A stretch of 64,000 nucleotides of DNA from an uncultured Acidimicrobiales bacterium (GTDB lineage Bacteria > Actinomycetota > Acidimicrobiia > Acidimicrobiales > SZUA-35), in assembly GCA_937922785.1 (NCBI GenBank), contig CALAJQ010000019.1:1-64000 (forward strand). The letters are read 5' to 3'. This document shows, one piece after another, positions 54,376-63,960 of the stretch. Positions within the stretch are counted from its first letter, which is position 1. The number at the start of each line of letters is the position of its first letter. Position numbers and translations under genes: made by a program. The notes beneath the pieces are model-generated. The model had not been told where the DNA came from and searched no databases. It saw nothing but the letters and a program-made list of their open reading frames with translations.

Positions 54376-55620
54376 ATGACCCTCATCGCCATTGGCCTAA
54401 ACCATCGCTCGGCGCCTCTTGGTGTCTTGGAGCAGGTTTCCATTGGCCCCGATGACCTTCCAAAGGCTCTAAGTCAAGTCACTTCCGGCGAAGTCATCAA
54501 CGAAGCAGTCATTCTCTCAACCTGTAACCGCGTCGAGATTTTCCTAGACGCCGAACGTTTCCATGACGCTTACCACGATGTCCGCAACGCGCTGTCGTTG
54601 CTTTCGGGCTTGGGGCCAGAGAAGTTTCTGGACCACTTGTATGTCCACTACGACAACGAAGCTACCGAACATCTCTTCCAAGTGACCGCCGGCCTTGATT
54701 CGGCAATTCTTGGCGAACACGAGATTCAAGGTCAGATCAAGAACGCCTGGGACGTGGCCCGGCACAATGGGGCCTGCGGCTCACTGTTAAACCCAATCTT
54801 TGAACATGCAATCTCAGCTGGCCGTCGGGTGCGGACAGATACCGCAATCGGTCGTCGGACGGCGTCGCTTTCTCAAGCTGCGGTGAATCTGGTTGAGGAA
54901 CAAGTTGGCACTTTGGCCGGCAAACGAGTTCTGCTAATCGGTGCCGGCGAAGTCGGCAAAGGTGTTGCCCAAGCACTGCAACGCACGGCTGAAGTCTCAC
55001 TGACAGTTTGCAACCGAACGGAATCGACCGCGGCCGCAGTAGCAAGTCAGCTGGGCGCTGAGGTGGTCCCAATGTCAGGGCTGGCGAACGCGATTTCTTC
55101 CACCGACGTGTTGGTTAGCGCAACTGGTGCTCCCGGAGCAGTTGTTACGGCGGAAATGGTTGGTGGCGCCACCGCACCGCTGCTCGTACTGGACTTGGCT
55201 GTTCCCCGCGATGTCGCAGCAGATGTCGTCAAGTGCGCCAACGTAGATCTTCTAGTGCTAAGCGACTTGCAGAACTTCGCCAACCGCGGTGTGGCTGAGC
55301 GTCAGCAGCACCTCGCCGAGGCCCAAGCCGTGTTGGATGAAGAGCTGTCGCGTTATCGCCGCACTCTAAGCGAGGCTGAGCTTGAACCTCTGGTGAAAAG
55401 TTTGTATCGGTCGGCCGAAGCGGTTCGCGTTAGCGAGATCGAGCGGTATGGAAAGCATCTGAACACACTTTCACCTCAGCAAGCCGAAGCAGTTGCTTCG
55501 CTCACATCGGCCATTGTTTCAAAGCTCCTTCACGAGCCCACGGCGCGACTGCGCAATTCTGCCGGCACACCCCGAGCTGATCGTTTGGCCGAGGACGTGC
55601 GCGACCTGTTCGACCTGTAG
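54376..55620 (+). CDS. hemA: Glutamyl-tRNA reductase
   Basis: First committed C5-pathway enzyme; reduces Glu-tRNA to glutamate-1-semialdehyde. 414 residues, with GLNHRSAPLGVLEQ and active-site Cys50 (STCNRVE), the NADPH domain start VLLIGAGEVGKGVAQAL and VFAVPRDV-type LDLAVPRDV. It is the second gene of the rex-hem operon. Confidence 0.97.
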   Translation: MTLIAIGLNHRSAPLGVLEQVSIGPDDLPKALSQVTSGEVINEAVILSTCNRVEIFLDAERFHDAYHDVRNALSLLSGLGPEKFLDHLYVHYDNEATEHLFQVTAGLDSAILGEHEIQGQIKNAWDVARHNGACGSLLNPIFEHAISAGRRVRTDTAIGRRTASLSQAAVNLVEEQVGTLAGKRVLLIGAGEVGKGVAQALQRTAEVSLTVCNRTESTAAAVASQLGAEVVPMSGLANAISSTDVLVSATGAPGAVVTAEMVGGATAPLLVLDLAVPRDVAADVVKCANVDLLVLSDLQNFANRGVAERQQHLAEAQAVLDEELSRYRRTLSEAELEPLVKSLYRSAEAVRVSEIERYGKHLNTLSPQQAEAVASLTSAIVSKLLHEPTARLRNSAGTPRADRLAEDVRDLFDL

Positions 55621-55631
55621 AAGGCTCACAA

Positions 55632-56501
55632 ATGCTGGTTCGGATAGCTACTCGAAAGAGTCCTCTCGCAATGTGGCAGGCTCACTTTGTGGGTGACCAG
55701 CTTCGCGCCAAACACGATGATGTCGAAGTGACGTTCGTTTCGCTGGATACTTCGGCTGACAAAGATCTCACGAAAGCTATTTCAGAGATCGGCGGCAAGG
55801 GCGCCTTCGCTAAAGAGATTCAACAGCTGGTGCTAATTGGCGAGGCCGACTTTGCAGTGCATTCAGCCAAGGATCTGCAGGCGGTCACGCCCGAGGGGTT
55901 GCAACTAGCCGGTTACTGTCAGCGCGGTGATGCCCGGGACTGTCTAGTTGGTTCAACGCTGGAGGACCTCCCGGAAGGGGCCACCGTCGGAACGGGCTCA
56001 AATCGACGCCGTGTTCAATTGAACCAACTAAGGCCGGACCTCAAGGTTGTTGGACTTCGAGGCAACATTGCAACCCGTCTGTCGCGGTTGTCAGAAATGG
56101 ACGCCATAGTGATGGCCGCTGTTGCGTTAGAACGTCTCAACACTCACCCCGGCACGGTCGACTTATTGTCCCCGGCACAAATGGTTCCTCAAGTCGGGCA
56201 GGGGGCGTTAGCTATTGAGTGCCGTGAGGCAGACTCAGCCATGGTCGATCTTCTGGGCGAAATAGATCACGCGCCAACACGAGAAGTTGTGTCAATGGAG
56301 CGGCGGTTCCTAGAAACATTGGGCGGAGACTGTGACTTGCCGGCAGGCGCCCACGCGGTACGTGGAGCTGACGATGTCATCACAATTACAGGAATCCTGG
56401 CTGACGCCGACGACAGTCCTACGCGCCGCCAGGTAAGCAGCGCTGAATCCCCTGACCCTGGGGCCGAGCTTGCCAATCTTCTTTTGGGTGACAACAGTTG
56501 A
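55632..56501 (+). CDS. hemC: Hydroxymethylbilane synthase
   Basis: Polymerises four porphobilinogens. The 289 residues contain IATRKSPLAMWQA, GGKGAFAKEIQQ, FAVHSAKDLQ and the cofactor-binding Cys in GGDCDLPAGAHA. The start is ATG, 11 bp after hemA. It overlaps hemD by 4 bp (TTGA). Confidence 0.96.
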   Translation: MLVRIATRKSPLAMWQAHFVGDQLRAKHDDVEVTFVSLDTSADKDLTKAISEIGGKGAFAKEIQQLVLIGEADFAVHSAKDLQAVTPEGLQLAGYCQRGDARDCLVGSTLEDLPEGATVGTGSNRRRVQLNQLRPDLKVVGLRGNIATRLSRLSEMDAIVMAAVALERLNTHPGTVDLLSPAQMVPQVGQGALAIECREADSAMVDLLGEIDHAPTREVVSMERRFLETLGGDCDLPAGAHAVRGADDVITITGILADADDSPTRRQVSSAESPDPGAELANLLLGDNS

Positions 56502-57220
56502 AAGCCCTTGCGGGATTGTCGGTGGTCAATTGTCGACCCCGTGAACAGGCCGCTGAACTCAACCGGGCTTTGATCGACGCTGGCGCTGAAGTGGTAGCGC
56601 TGCCGCTATTGGAGGTTGTCACAGCGCGTGACGGGGGAGGCGCCTTACTGGACGCCCTGAATGAGTTAGACAACTTCGACTGGGTCGTGTTTACCTCCAC
56701 CAACGCGGTTCGCTCAGTAGCGGAAAGCTTCGATGGCGATTGGCCCGACAGACCTCGGGTTGGGTCAGTTGGTGTTGCCACTACTCGCCTACTGCAAGAC
56801 TCGGGCATCAACGTTCATTTCACATCAGACGAAGGTACCGCCGCCGACCTGGCGGAGTCTCTACCGATTACCCCGGGCCAACGAGTGCTTGCCCCCTTGG
56901 GGGATAGAGCCAAAGATGCACTGAGTAACGGACTAGCGGCCCGCGGTGCATCGGTAACCCGAGTTGAGGCATACCGCACGCTGTGGTCAAAACCCGGGCC
57001 GGCAGCGTTGGCCGTCGCGGTTAAAGCGGATTATATGTTTGTGACATCACCAGCGATCGCGCAAAGACTTGCTGAATTGGTTGAGGCGGGCCCAAAGGTC
57101 ATTTGTATAGGACCAACAACTGCCGCAGCGGCCAAAGAGCTGGGCCTTGACGTCGTCGCAACGGCTACTAAGCGAAGCCCGGATGGGCTGATCTCGGCGT
57201 TAGTCAATACGATCAACTAA
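56498..57220 (+). CDS. hemD: Uroporphyrinogen-III synthase
   Basis: Cyclises hydroxymethylbilane with inversion of ring D. The 240 residues form the expected two-domain fold, with sequence divergence typical of the family. Recognisable points are VVFTSTNAVRSVAESF, GVATTRLLQ and FVTSPAIAQRLAELV, with CIGPTTAAAAKELG near the end. Start TTG overlapping the hemC stop. Confidence 0.9.
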   Translation: MKALAGLSVVNCRPREQAAELNRALIDAGAEVVALPLLEVVTARDGGGALLDALNELDNFDWVVFTSTNAVRSVAESFDGDWPDRPRVGSVGVATTRLLQDSGINVHFTSDEGTAADLAESLPITPGQRVLAPLGDRAKDALSNGLAARGASVTRVEAYRTLWSKPGPAALAVAVKADYMFVTSPAIAQRLAELVEAGPKVICIGPTTAAAAKELGLDVVATATKRSPDGLISALVNTIN

Positions 57221-58198
57221 ATGTTCCCAGAACGCCGACTCCGTCGGATGCGTCGTACCCCAGCGTTGCGTCGCCTCGTGGCCGAAACCAATCTGACAAC
57301 CAATGACCTGATAGCACCGTTGTTCGTGCGTGAGGGCATAACTGAGCCTCAACCGATTGTGTCGTTGCCCGGAGTGATGCAGCACACTCAAGATTCGCTG
57401 CGCGACGAGGTGGACAAGCTCGCAAATCTAGGCGTTCCGGCCGTCTTGCTTTTTGGCATTCCGCTTGCCAAAGATGCCGAGGGATCCGAAAGCTGGAATC
57501 CATCTGGCGTAGTTCAAGTGGCTCTGGAGAACCTGCGTTCCGACGTTGGTGGCGAAATGGTTTTGATGGCCGATCTGTGTGTTGACGAGTACACAAGTCA
57601 TGGCCACTGCGGAGTGCTTGATGCAGCTGGAGACGTTGACAACGACAGGACTCTTGAGCTTTACGCCAAGGCGGCCATAGCCCAGGCAAATGCTGGGGCT
57701 GACATCGTTGCACCCTCAGGAATGATGGATGGCCAGGTCGCAAGAATTCGTAGAGCCTTGGACTCAACCGACCATTCCCAGATTGCGATCCTGGCTTATG
57801 CAGCCAAATACGCCTCCGCCTTTTACGGGCCGTTCCGTGACGCTGTCGATGTAACTATCGAAGGTGGCGGTCACCGCAAGAGCTATCAGCAGGACCCTGC
57901 CAACAGCAGAGAAGCCCTAGCCGAGGTCCGTGCCGACATCGCCGAAGGCGCCGACGCAGTGATGGTTAAGCCGGCCGGTCCATACCTAGACATCCTCACG
58001 AAGGTTCGTGACATCGTTGATGTACCTGTAGCGGCATACCACGTCAGCGGCGAGTACGCGATGCTAAAGGCAGCCGCCGAAAAGGGCTGGATCGATGGCG
58101 ATGCCGCTGCCATGGAAGTGCTGACTGGAATCAAACGAGCGGGTGCGGACATGATCCTCACCTATCTCGCCGGGGAAGTCGCCGCCAAGCTTGATTGA
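57221..58198 (+). CDS. hemB: Delta-aminolevulinic acid dehydratase
   Basis: Condenses two 5-aminolevulinates to porphobilinogen. 325 residues. Schiff-base lysines lie in AYAAKYASAFYGPFRDA and AVMVKPAGPYLD. The metal loop DLCVDEYTSHGHCG has two of the three zinc cysteines, with Asp in place of one, so the metal requirement may differ from strict zinc enzymes. It overlaps hemL by 4 bp. Confidence 0.97.
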   Translation: MFPERRLRRMRRTPALRRLVAETNLTTNDLIAPLFVREGITEPQPIVSLPGVMQHTQDSLRDEVDKLANLGVPAVLLFGIPLAKDAEGSESWNPSGVVQVALENLRSDVGGEMVLMADLCVDEYTSHGHCGVLDAAGDVDNDRTLELYAKAAIAQANAGADIVAPSGMMDGQVARIRRALDSTDHSQIAILAYAAKYASAFYGPFRDAVDVTIEGGGHRKSYQQDPANSREALAEVRADIAEGADAVMVKPAGPYLDILTKVRDIVDVPVAAYHVSGEYAMLKAAAEKGWIDGDAAAMEVLTGIKRAGADMILTYLAGEVAAKLD

Positions 58199-59478
58199 CT
58201 GAGCTTGTGACTGAATCAAAGACGAACGAATCCCTGTTTGCCCGAGCGGTTGAGGTATTGCCCGGAGGCGTCAACTCACCGGTGCGAGCCTTTGGTTCAG
58301 TTGGTGGCACCCCGTACTTTGTGGCTAGTGCAAAGGGGGCCTACGTAACTGACGTCGAGGGTCGCCAGTACATCGACTATGTGCAGTCCTATGGAGCCAG
58401 CATCTTGGGTCATGCCGATGAGCGCATCCTTTCAGCTGTTGCTGACGCTGCCCAACGCGGCACGACCTTCGGGGCGCCTACCGAAACCGAAGTTCTGCTG
58501 GCTGAGACAATGTGTGAGGCGGTTCCTGGTCTTGAGATGGTCCGGATGACCTCCTCCGGCACCGAAGCAGCGATGTCGGCTATTCGTTTGGCCCGCGGGG
58601 CCACCGGGCGTGACAAGGTCGTCAAGTTTGCCGGGTGTTACCACGGCCACGTTGACTCGCTCCTAGCGGCGGGCGGATCCGGCGTTGCTAATCAGGGCCT
58701 TGTCGGTTCTGCTGGCGTGCCCGAAGCCGCAGTGGCAGACACCATCGTGGCGCCCTACAACGTTGTTCCGATGTTGGATGAAGACGTCGCAGTTGTGGCC
58801 GTCGAAGCTGTGGCTGCGAACATGGGTGTAGTCGCCCCCGCCCCTGGATTTCTGCAGGGCCTGCGCGACGAGTGCGATCGAGTCGGTGCACTGTTGCTAT
58901 TTGACGAAGTCATCACCGGATTTCGCGTTGGCCGAGGCGGAGCGGGTCCCATGTATGGAGTCACACCCGATGTATGGGCCTTCGGCAAAGTAATTGGTGG
59001 CGGGATGCCCGTTGGGTGCTTTGGGGGATCAACCGATGTCATGGCCAACGTGTCACCGCTGGGACCGGTCTACCAAGGGGGCACTTTGAGCGGCAATCCT
59101 CTGGCAACTGCGGCAGGGCTAGCCTGTCTTGAGGCAATGACGGACACGGCCTATGAGCAACTAATCGGAATCGCCACATCCTTGGCTGCCGGGCTGACCG
59201 AGGCGTTTGCTTCGGCCGGAGTTGAGGCTCAGGTGCCACGAGTCGGACCCCTGGTTGGATTGTTCTTTGGTGACACAATGCCAACGAACTATGACGAGGC
59301 GCAGGCTTCGGCGAATCTGGGTCACTATCCAGCCTTCTTCCACGGCATGTTGTCACGTGGTGTCTCATTGGCACCAGGCGCATATGAGGCAATGTTCCCC
59401 AGTCTTGCTCACACCCAAGCCGACATTGATCGGACTGTGGAGGTAGCTGCGGAGGCAGCGGGGGACATCGCTGTCTGA
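58195..59478 (+). CDS. hemL: Glutamate-1-semialdehyde 2,1-aminomutase
   Basis: A PLP enzyme giving 5-aminolevulinate. The 427 residues have VLPGGVNSPVRAF, AGCYHGHVDSLL, FDEVITGFR and the PLP lysine in FGKVIGGGMPVGCFGG (Lys265). The TTG start overlaps the hemB stop; a GTG four codons on is the alternative. It completes the hem set in this operon. Confidence 0.96.
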   Translation: MTELVTESKTNESLFARAVEVLPGGVNSPVRAFGSVGGTPYFVASAKGAYVTDVEGRQYIDYVQSYGASILGHADERILSAVADAAQRGTTFGAPTETEVLLAETMCEAVPGLEMVRMTSSGTEAAMSAIRLARGATGRDKVVKFAGCYHGHVDSLLAAGGSGVANQGLVGSAGVPEAAVADTIVAPYNVVPMLDEDVAVVAVEAVAANMGVVAPAPGFLQGLRDECDRVGALLLFDEVITGFRVGRGGAGPMYGVTPDVWAFGKVIGGGMPVGCFGGSTDVMANVSPLGPVYQGGTLSGNPLATAAGLACLEAMTDTAYEQLIGIATSLAAGLTEAFASAGVEAQVPRVGPLVGLFFGDTMPTNYDEAQASANLGHYPAFFHGMLSRGVSLAPGAYEAMFPSLAHTQADIDRTVEVAAEAAGDIAV

Positions 59479-59488
59479 ATCGAGCGGT

Positions 59489-61078
59489 TTAGTTCTCTTG
59501 CACGGCCACTGTCACGCTACCGATGGCGCAGTGGCCGCCCATGTTGCAGACCACATATGAGAACGTGTCAGGGCCGGCGTATTCAGCAATCGGCTGGTAA
59601 CGCAACTTGCCTTCAGCTAGAACTTCCCACTGGTCGCCGTGTTCGGGCTCAACATAGAAATCCAAGGTGGCAAGATCCCAAACGAAGTCGCCAGAGTCGT
59701 CGTTGTCGAGCACCTTCATCGTCACCGATTGGCCAGGACCGGTGGAGTATTCGTCGTCTGAAGCAGTGGGGTAGGTGACCTGGCCTGTGGTTGCGGGGGA
59801 TTCTGGTTCAGAATCGGTTACAGGTCCGGTCGCCTCTGTGGTTTCAGGTTCGGTTGTCTGTGTGGTTTCAGGTCCGGTTGCCTGATCAGGGGCCGCACTG
59901 GAAGTGGTTGTTGAATCTGGGTTCGGATCCGATTCTGAGGTGGTTTCTGGGCCACCATCCTCTGGACCGTCGCTGTCATCGGAAACCGAAGCAAGTTCTT
60001 CCGGTGGAGAGTCAGCGTTGGTGGCGCCGGAGGACCCAAGCGCACTAACTGCAACACCGAGACCTAGAACGACGGTGGCTAATGCCAGGGGCGCTAAACC
60101 CAACGAGTTAAGGCCAAATCCGGGCGTCTCGAAGATCCAAGACGCGGGCCGAGTCCAACGCTTGGGTAGCGACAGGTTTACAAATGCCCTTACCACTGCA
60201 GGGTCAAACTGGGTTCCCGAACAGGCCAAGAGCTCGTTCCGTGCCTCGCTGACTGACACGGTTTCTCGATAGGAGTTGGGAGCCGTCATGACGTCAAATG
60301 CGTCAGCTACTGCGGTAATCCGGCCGGCAATGGAGATCTCGTCTTGATTGAGCTGCAACGGATAGCCGCTGCCATCCCAATGCTCGTGGTGCTCGGTTGC
60401 CGCACCAAAAGCTTCGCCCAGCCATTCATAAAGCGAGCGCATGAGGTCAGCACTGTGTCCGGGGTGGCCCTCGAGAGTTATTTTCTCCTGAGCTGTCAGC
60501 TCGCCCTTTGCCCGCAGGATCTCTGAGCTGATCTTGAGTTTCCCTATGTCGTGCAAAAGGGCCGCCCACCTCAGCATGGCCCGTTCATCGGCGGCTAGTC
60601 CCATGGCTTCGGCAGTTATGTCTGCGTATTGGCTCACCCGGGCACTGTGACCTCCGGCAAGTCCGTCGTGGCGATCCAGCTGGCCGACTAGCACCAGGGC
60701 TCGTTCTGCGGCTGCCTGGGGATCCTCGGGTACGAACTCCTCATCGGTAGAGATGGCCAAAATTTCTTCGTCGATGTTGGTAGACCGAATGCGTTTGGCG
60801 ATGGCCCAGCGGGTGGGAGCTACCTCGGGAAAAACAAGAGACAGTTCATACAACGTGGACAGCGGGCCGAGATGTCGGGCGAACCTATCAGTTGCAACTG
60901 CAGCTATGAGTCCACAAAGTAGCGATACCAGCGCGCCGGAGGGCACTAGCCACATGACGATGAGACCAGCGAGGAGGGGCAGCACAAACATGGCTGAGCG
61001 CGCCGCTAGTGCAGCCGCCCGGTTAGCGCTCCATTGCTTGGCTGAGATCGTGTTGATCTCTGAGTCTTTATCGCTCAT
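59489..61078 (-). CDS. HD-GYP phosphodiesterase with exported Ig-like domain
   Basis: A 529-residue membrane protein. Two N-terminal helices (28-63) precede a cytoplasmic HD-GYP domain with HDIGK (176-180), HHEHWDGSGYP (230-240) and the later NELLACSGTQFDP. HD-GYP enzymes degrade c-di-GMP. A further helix (325-348) leads to a Thr/Glu/Asp/Ser linker (about 350-440) and an Ig-like C-terminal domain (about 445-529) with DNDDSG and AGPDTFSYVVCNMGG. An envelope-located sensor linked to c-di-GMP breakdown is inferred. Convergent with hemL. Confidence 0.85.
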   Translation of the reverse strand: MSDKDSEINTISAKQWSANRAAALAARSAMFVLPLLAGLIVMWLVPSGALVSLLCGLIAAVATDRFARHLGPLSTLYELSLVFPEVAPTRWAIAKRIRSTNIDEEILAISTDEEFVPEDPQAAAERALVLVGQLDRHDGLAGGHSARVSQYADITAEAMGLAADERAMLRWAALLHDIGKLKISSEILRAKGELTAQEKITLEGHPGHSADLMRSLYEWLGEAFGAATEHHEHWDGSGYPLQLNQDEISIAGRITAVADAFDVMTAPNSYRETVSVSEARNELLACSGTQFDPAVVRAFVNLSLPKRWTRPASWIFETPGFGLNSLGLAPLALATVVLGLGVAVSALGSSGATNADSPPEELASVSDDSDGPEDGGPETTSESDPNPDSTTTSSAAPDQATGPETTQTTEPETTEATGPVTDSEPESPATTGQVTYPTASDDEYSTGPGQSVTMKVLDNDDSGDFVWDLATLDFYVEPEHGDQWEVLAEGKLRYQPIAEYAGPDTFSYVVCNMGGHCAIGSVTVAVQEN

Positions 61079-61118
61079 CGATCCCCAGTCGGCATGCGGG
61101 GTCCGAAGTTGAATTTAG

Positions 61119-61982
61119 CTATTCTTCTTCTAGATGAGGTCCGGGGCAGATGTTCTCGCCGTCGTCATCGACAGCGCCTTCACCAGTAGCACCTGGGGTA
61201 ATTTCTGGGTCAGAACAAGCCAGCAACATCTCGAAGTACTCATCGGTGACGTCGCCAGTTCCTTCGCCTGCTTCTAAGCGCTCACGAAGGTGGTCGATGT
61301 ACTCGATGTATTCGTCGCTAGAAGTGTCTTCGCCTGCCAGAACTACTCGCTCGTGGAAGATAACCAGTTCAAGCTCGATCTGGTGGAGAGTAGTTGCGGC
61401 TGGCATTGCGCCACGGCTGCCCGAAATTCGCCGACCGTCGGCCCGTTCCGCTCCATAGGCCTCGCCCTTGATGGCGTCAGACCCGCGGTAGACGTGGACC
61501 ATCTGGTCAGCCACGTGAGGGAATGTCTCAACTACAGAACCGTCGTTTAACTGATAGCCAACGCCGCCTCCGCCGCCCCCACCGTGACAGCCGGCGCATC
61601 CGCCGGTCACGTTGTAAAGCTCTGCAGCTTCGGTGAAGAGGGGATCCTCGACATCTGGCAATTGCATGGTGCCGCCAAAGGAAACGGCCCACAGTGGAAC
61701 AAAGAAGAGCAAGAACATGGCCCACATGGGCATTCTCTTTCGCTTCTCGGCGGCCTGAACGAAGTGCGGCTTTTCGGGCTCGGGAGCCTGCGGGGCGTCG
61801 GCGCCAATAGCAGCGGCAGCTGCAACTAGGGCTGGTGGGCCAGCCGATACAGCTTCTGTCTTGGCTGCAGGGGTAACTGCCGCTGAAGAAGCACCAGAAT
61901 CTGCTCCGGCGTCAGCGGCTGAATCGTCTTTACCTTTAGCTGCTCGGGAGCGCTTGAGGAGGTGTTCAGGGATCTCAGTCAT
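61119..61982 (-). CDS. Membrane-bound monoheme c-type cytochrome of a b6-type complex
   Basis: A 287-residue protein. The N-terminal cytoplasmic part starts TEIPEHLLKRSRAAK and is Ala-rich. One transmembrane helix (about 86-106) precedes an exported heme-binding segment CAGCH (129-133) followed by seven glycines, and a mainly acidic remainder. Position beside a cytochrome b6 and ferredoxin cluster suggests it is the electron acceptor of that complex (inference). Start ATG at 61982. Confidence 0.75.
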   Translation of the reverse strand: MTEIPEHLLKRSRAAKGKDDSAADAGADSGASSAAVTPAAKTEAVSAGPPALVAAAAAIGADAPQAPEPEKPHFVQAAEKRKRMPMWAMFLLFFVPLWAVSFGGTMQLPDVEDPLFTEAAELYNVTGGCAGCHGGGGGGGVGYQLNDGSVVETFPHVADQMVHVYRGSDAIKGEAYGAERADGRRISGSRGAMPAATTLHQIELELVIFHERVVLAGEDTSSDEYIEYIDHLRERLEAGEGTGDVTDEYFEMLLACSDPEITPGATGEGAVDDDGENICPGPHLEEE

Positions 61983-62097
61983 GGGCACCGTTACTGTAGG
62001 CGGGTTTTGCTGAACAATCGGAAACTCAGCGCTGCTTTTTATAGAAACATCGAACCTATACGTCTTGGGTTTGTTCGAGTAGTGTGGATTTACAGTA

Positions 62098-62119
62098 GAT
62101 TGTGCATACGTTCACAATC
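62098..62119. promoter_or_regulatory. Near-consensus Rex operator
   Basis: GATTGTG-N8-CACAATC is a perfect inverted repeat. Its core TTGTG-N8-CACAA and the TTCACAA right half match the Rex consensus (TTGTGAA-N4-TTCACAA) at all but one base. It lies between the divergent cytochrome c and membrane protein genes. Rex itself is encoded 8.5 kb away. Confidence 0.75.
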
Positions 62120-62192
62120 GGTTCGAACCCGCTGTAGATACAGTCGCTTATCGAGACAGTACTGCTGCTCGTCCCGGAGGTACCCCAAACTT

Positions 62193-62636
62193 ATGGTCGC
62201 TCTCGTCGCATCCACAATCATCACAATTCTTATGTCGGTTGCCGTAGTGGCCTACGCCAAACGCCGACCAGTCGATCCTCCACTGAGCTGGGGCGAAGCG
62301 ATGATTTTCAGCTCCGTCATTTTCTCAATCATGTTCTTGGCGTGGGGCATCGTGCCTCACCAGTGGTTGACACTGGCCGAGAACGAGTGGAGCTTCCGAG
62401 AAGACCGCATTTGGACCGCATGGGGCGCCTTGGTCCCAATCAGTCAAGGTGGATGGTTCCCGTTCAACATTACTTACCGAGTTCTGTCTGACTCAGTAGC
62501 GGCCCTTATCTACATCATCAGCTTGGGGCCAATGGTGGCCCTGTGGCGAATCTGGCAGACGCGAGAAACTCTGAACGCCCCAACTACAGCGGTTCAGACC
62601 AGCACCTACGGTCGCCCACTGGTGAGGAAGGGTTGA
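62193..62636 (+). CDS. Membrane protein of the b6-type complex cluster
   Basis: A 147-residue protein with three predicted transmembrane helices (TIITILMSVAVVAYA; MIFSSVIFSIMFLAWGIV; the segment near ALIYIISLGPMVALW). No family recognised. GGAGG lies 12 bases upstream of the ATG at 62193. It is tightly followed by a ferredoxin gene (1-bp gap). It is probably a subunit or partner of the b6-type complex. Confidence 0.65.
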   Translation: MVALVASTIITILMSVAVVAYAKRRPVDPPLSWGEAMIFSSVIFSIMFLAWGIVPHQWLTLAENEWSFREDRIWTAWGALVPISQGGWFPFNITYRVLSDSVAALIYIISLGPMVALWRIWQTRETLNAPTTAVQTSTYGRPLVRKG

Positions 62637-62637
62637 G

Positions 62638-63054
62638 ATGGTCACAACCGATGCCAATCCGCCGCTCCCGGAATTTCGTGACGACTATGTGCTTGTCGAA
62701 GTCGACGCCGACTACCTAGCAAAGGCTGTTAAGCCCAAGCAGTTTATTCATATTGATCAGTCCGAGTGCATTGCTTGTGAGGGTTGTGTCGATATTTGCC
62801 CGTGGAAGTGCATTCATATGCAGCCAACTGAGGCTATTTCGGAAGCCTTTGGTGTTGCAAAGCCAGGCGATGACCCCAACGATGCATTTATATTCACAAT
62901 CGATGACGATGTCTGCACCCGCTGTGCGCTTTGTGTTGATCGCTGCCCTACCGGGGTGATCATCCTCGGCAAGATCTCCGATGCCCCCGCAACCGGCGAC
63001 GCACACCAAAGAACTCAGTCACACGGTTACGGCTACGGGATGCGCCTTGCGTAA
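62638..63054 (+). CDS. Di-cluster ferredoxin
   Basis: A 138-residue electron carrier with two CxxCxxCxxxCP motifs (CIACEGCVDICP and CTRCALCVDRCP) for two [4Fe-4S] clusters, separated by a 40-residue insert. Cytoplasmic. It is placed between the membrane protein and cytochrome b6 genes, suggesting a link to the complex. Typical of low-potential donors. Confidence 0.88.
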   Translation: MVTTDANPPLPEFRDDYVLVEVDADYLAKAVKPKQFIHIDQSECIACEGCVDICPWKCIHMQPTEAISEAFGVAKPGDDPNDAFIFTIDDDVCTRCALCVDRCPTGVIILGKISDAPATGDAHQRTQSHGYGYGMRLA

Positions 63055-63138
63055 CCTGAACATCTAGCTCTTAAAGTCTGTTCTCTTAATCTCTCAAATA
63101 CTCGCAAGAATCTCTCTAGTACTCGCAAGGCAGAATCA

Positions 63139-63930
63139 ATGGCAAAGTCAATTTCAGACAAGCCGACACTGGCTGAAAAAGCAGGTGACGCAGTCTCCAA
63201 TGTGATGAACTCAACTCAGGGTTCACAGACTTGGAACTCGATCTTCCGTCCTGGTTCGGTTTTCCGAAAGGGCTATACCGATAGCCCACGTAACCGAAGC
63301 TACGTGATTATGAACTCGGTGCTTTACCACCTTCACCCGGTGAAAGTTAAGCGACACGCAGTCAAGGTCAGCTACACGCTCTGTCTTGGTGGCCTCAGCT
63401 TCTTCTTGTTCATTTTGCTAACGATCACTGGCATCTTCTTGATGTTCTTCTATCGACCAACAGCATCTGCAGCCTGGGAGGACATCTCGTCACTTCAGAC
63501 TTCGGTGAGCTTTGGACTACTGGTGAGAAATATGCACAGATGGGGGGCCCACTTGATGGTGCTCTCGGTGTTCTTGCATATGGCCCGAGTCTTCTATCAT
63601 GGCGCGTACAAGCCGCCACGAGAGTTCAACTGGGTTATCGGCGTCATGCTTCTCCAGTTCACACTTTTGCTTTCGTTCACCGGCTACCTGTTGCCTTGGG
63701 ATCAGCTCGCACTTTGGGCTGTGACAGTGGGAACAAACATGATGGGCTACACGCCGGTCTTTGGAACCCAGGTCCGGTTCGTGCTTCTTGGCGGCACCGT
63801 TATTGGAACCGATACTTTGTTGCGTTGGTACGTGCTCCACGTGCTGATGTTGCCCTTTGTTGTAGTGATCTTTATGGCCATCCACTTCTGGCGGGTTCGT
63901 AAAGATGGCGGAATCTCCGGACCGCTGTAG
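63139..63930 (+). CDS. Cytochrome b6-type quinol-oxidising subunit
   Basis: A 263-residue protein with four helices. Heme ligands are His133 and His147 (helix B), and His234 and His249 (helix D). The 15-residue step in helix D and the GISGPL terminus are those of cytochrome b6, not bc1 cytochrome b. Cys82 in CLGG matches the cysteine that holds heme c_n in b6. The next gene (subunit IV position) begins 30 bp later. Confidence 0.9.
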   Translation: MAKSISDKPTLAEKAGDAVSNVMNSTQGSQTWNSIFRPGSVFRKGYTDSPRNRSYVIMNSVLYHLHPVKVKRHAVKVSYTLCLGGLSFFLFILLTITGIFLMFFYRPTASAAWEDISSLQTSVSFGLLVRNMHRWGAHLMVLSVFLHMARVFYHGAYKPPREFNWVIGVMLLQFTLLLSFTGYLLPWDQLALWAVTVGTNMMGYTPVFGTQVRFVLLGGTVIGTDTLLRWYVLHVLMLPFVVVIFMAIHFWRVRKDGGISGPL

Positions 63931-63960
63931 AGCATTATTCGAACCAGCAGGAATTGACTG

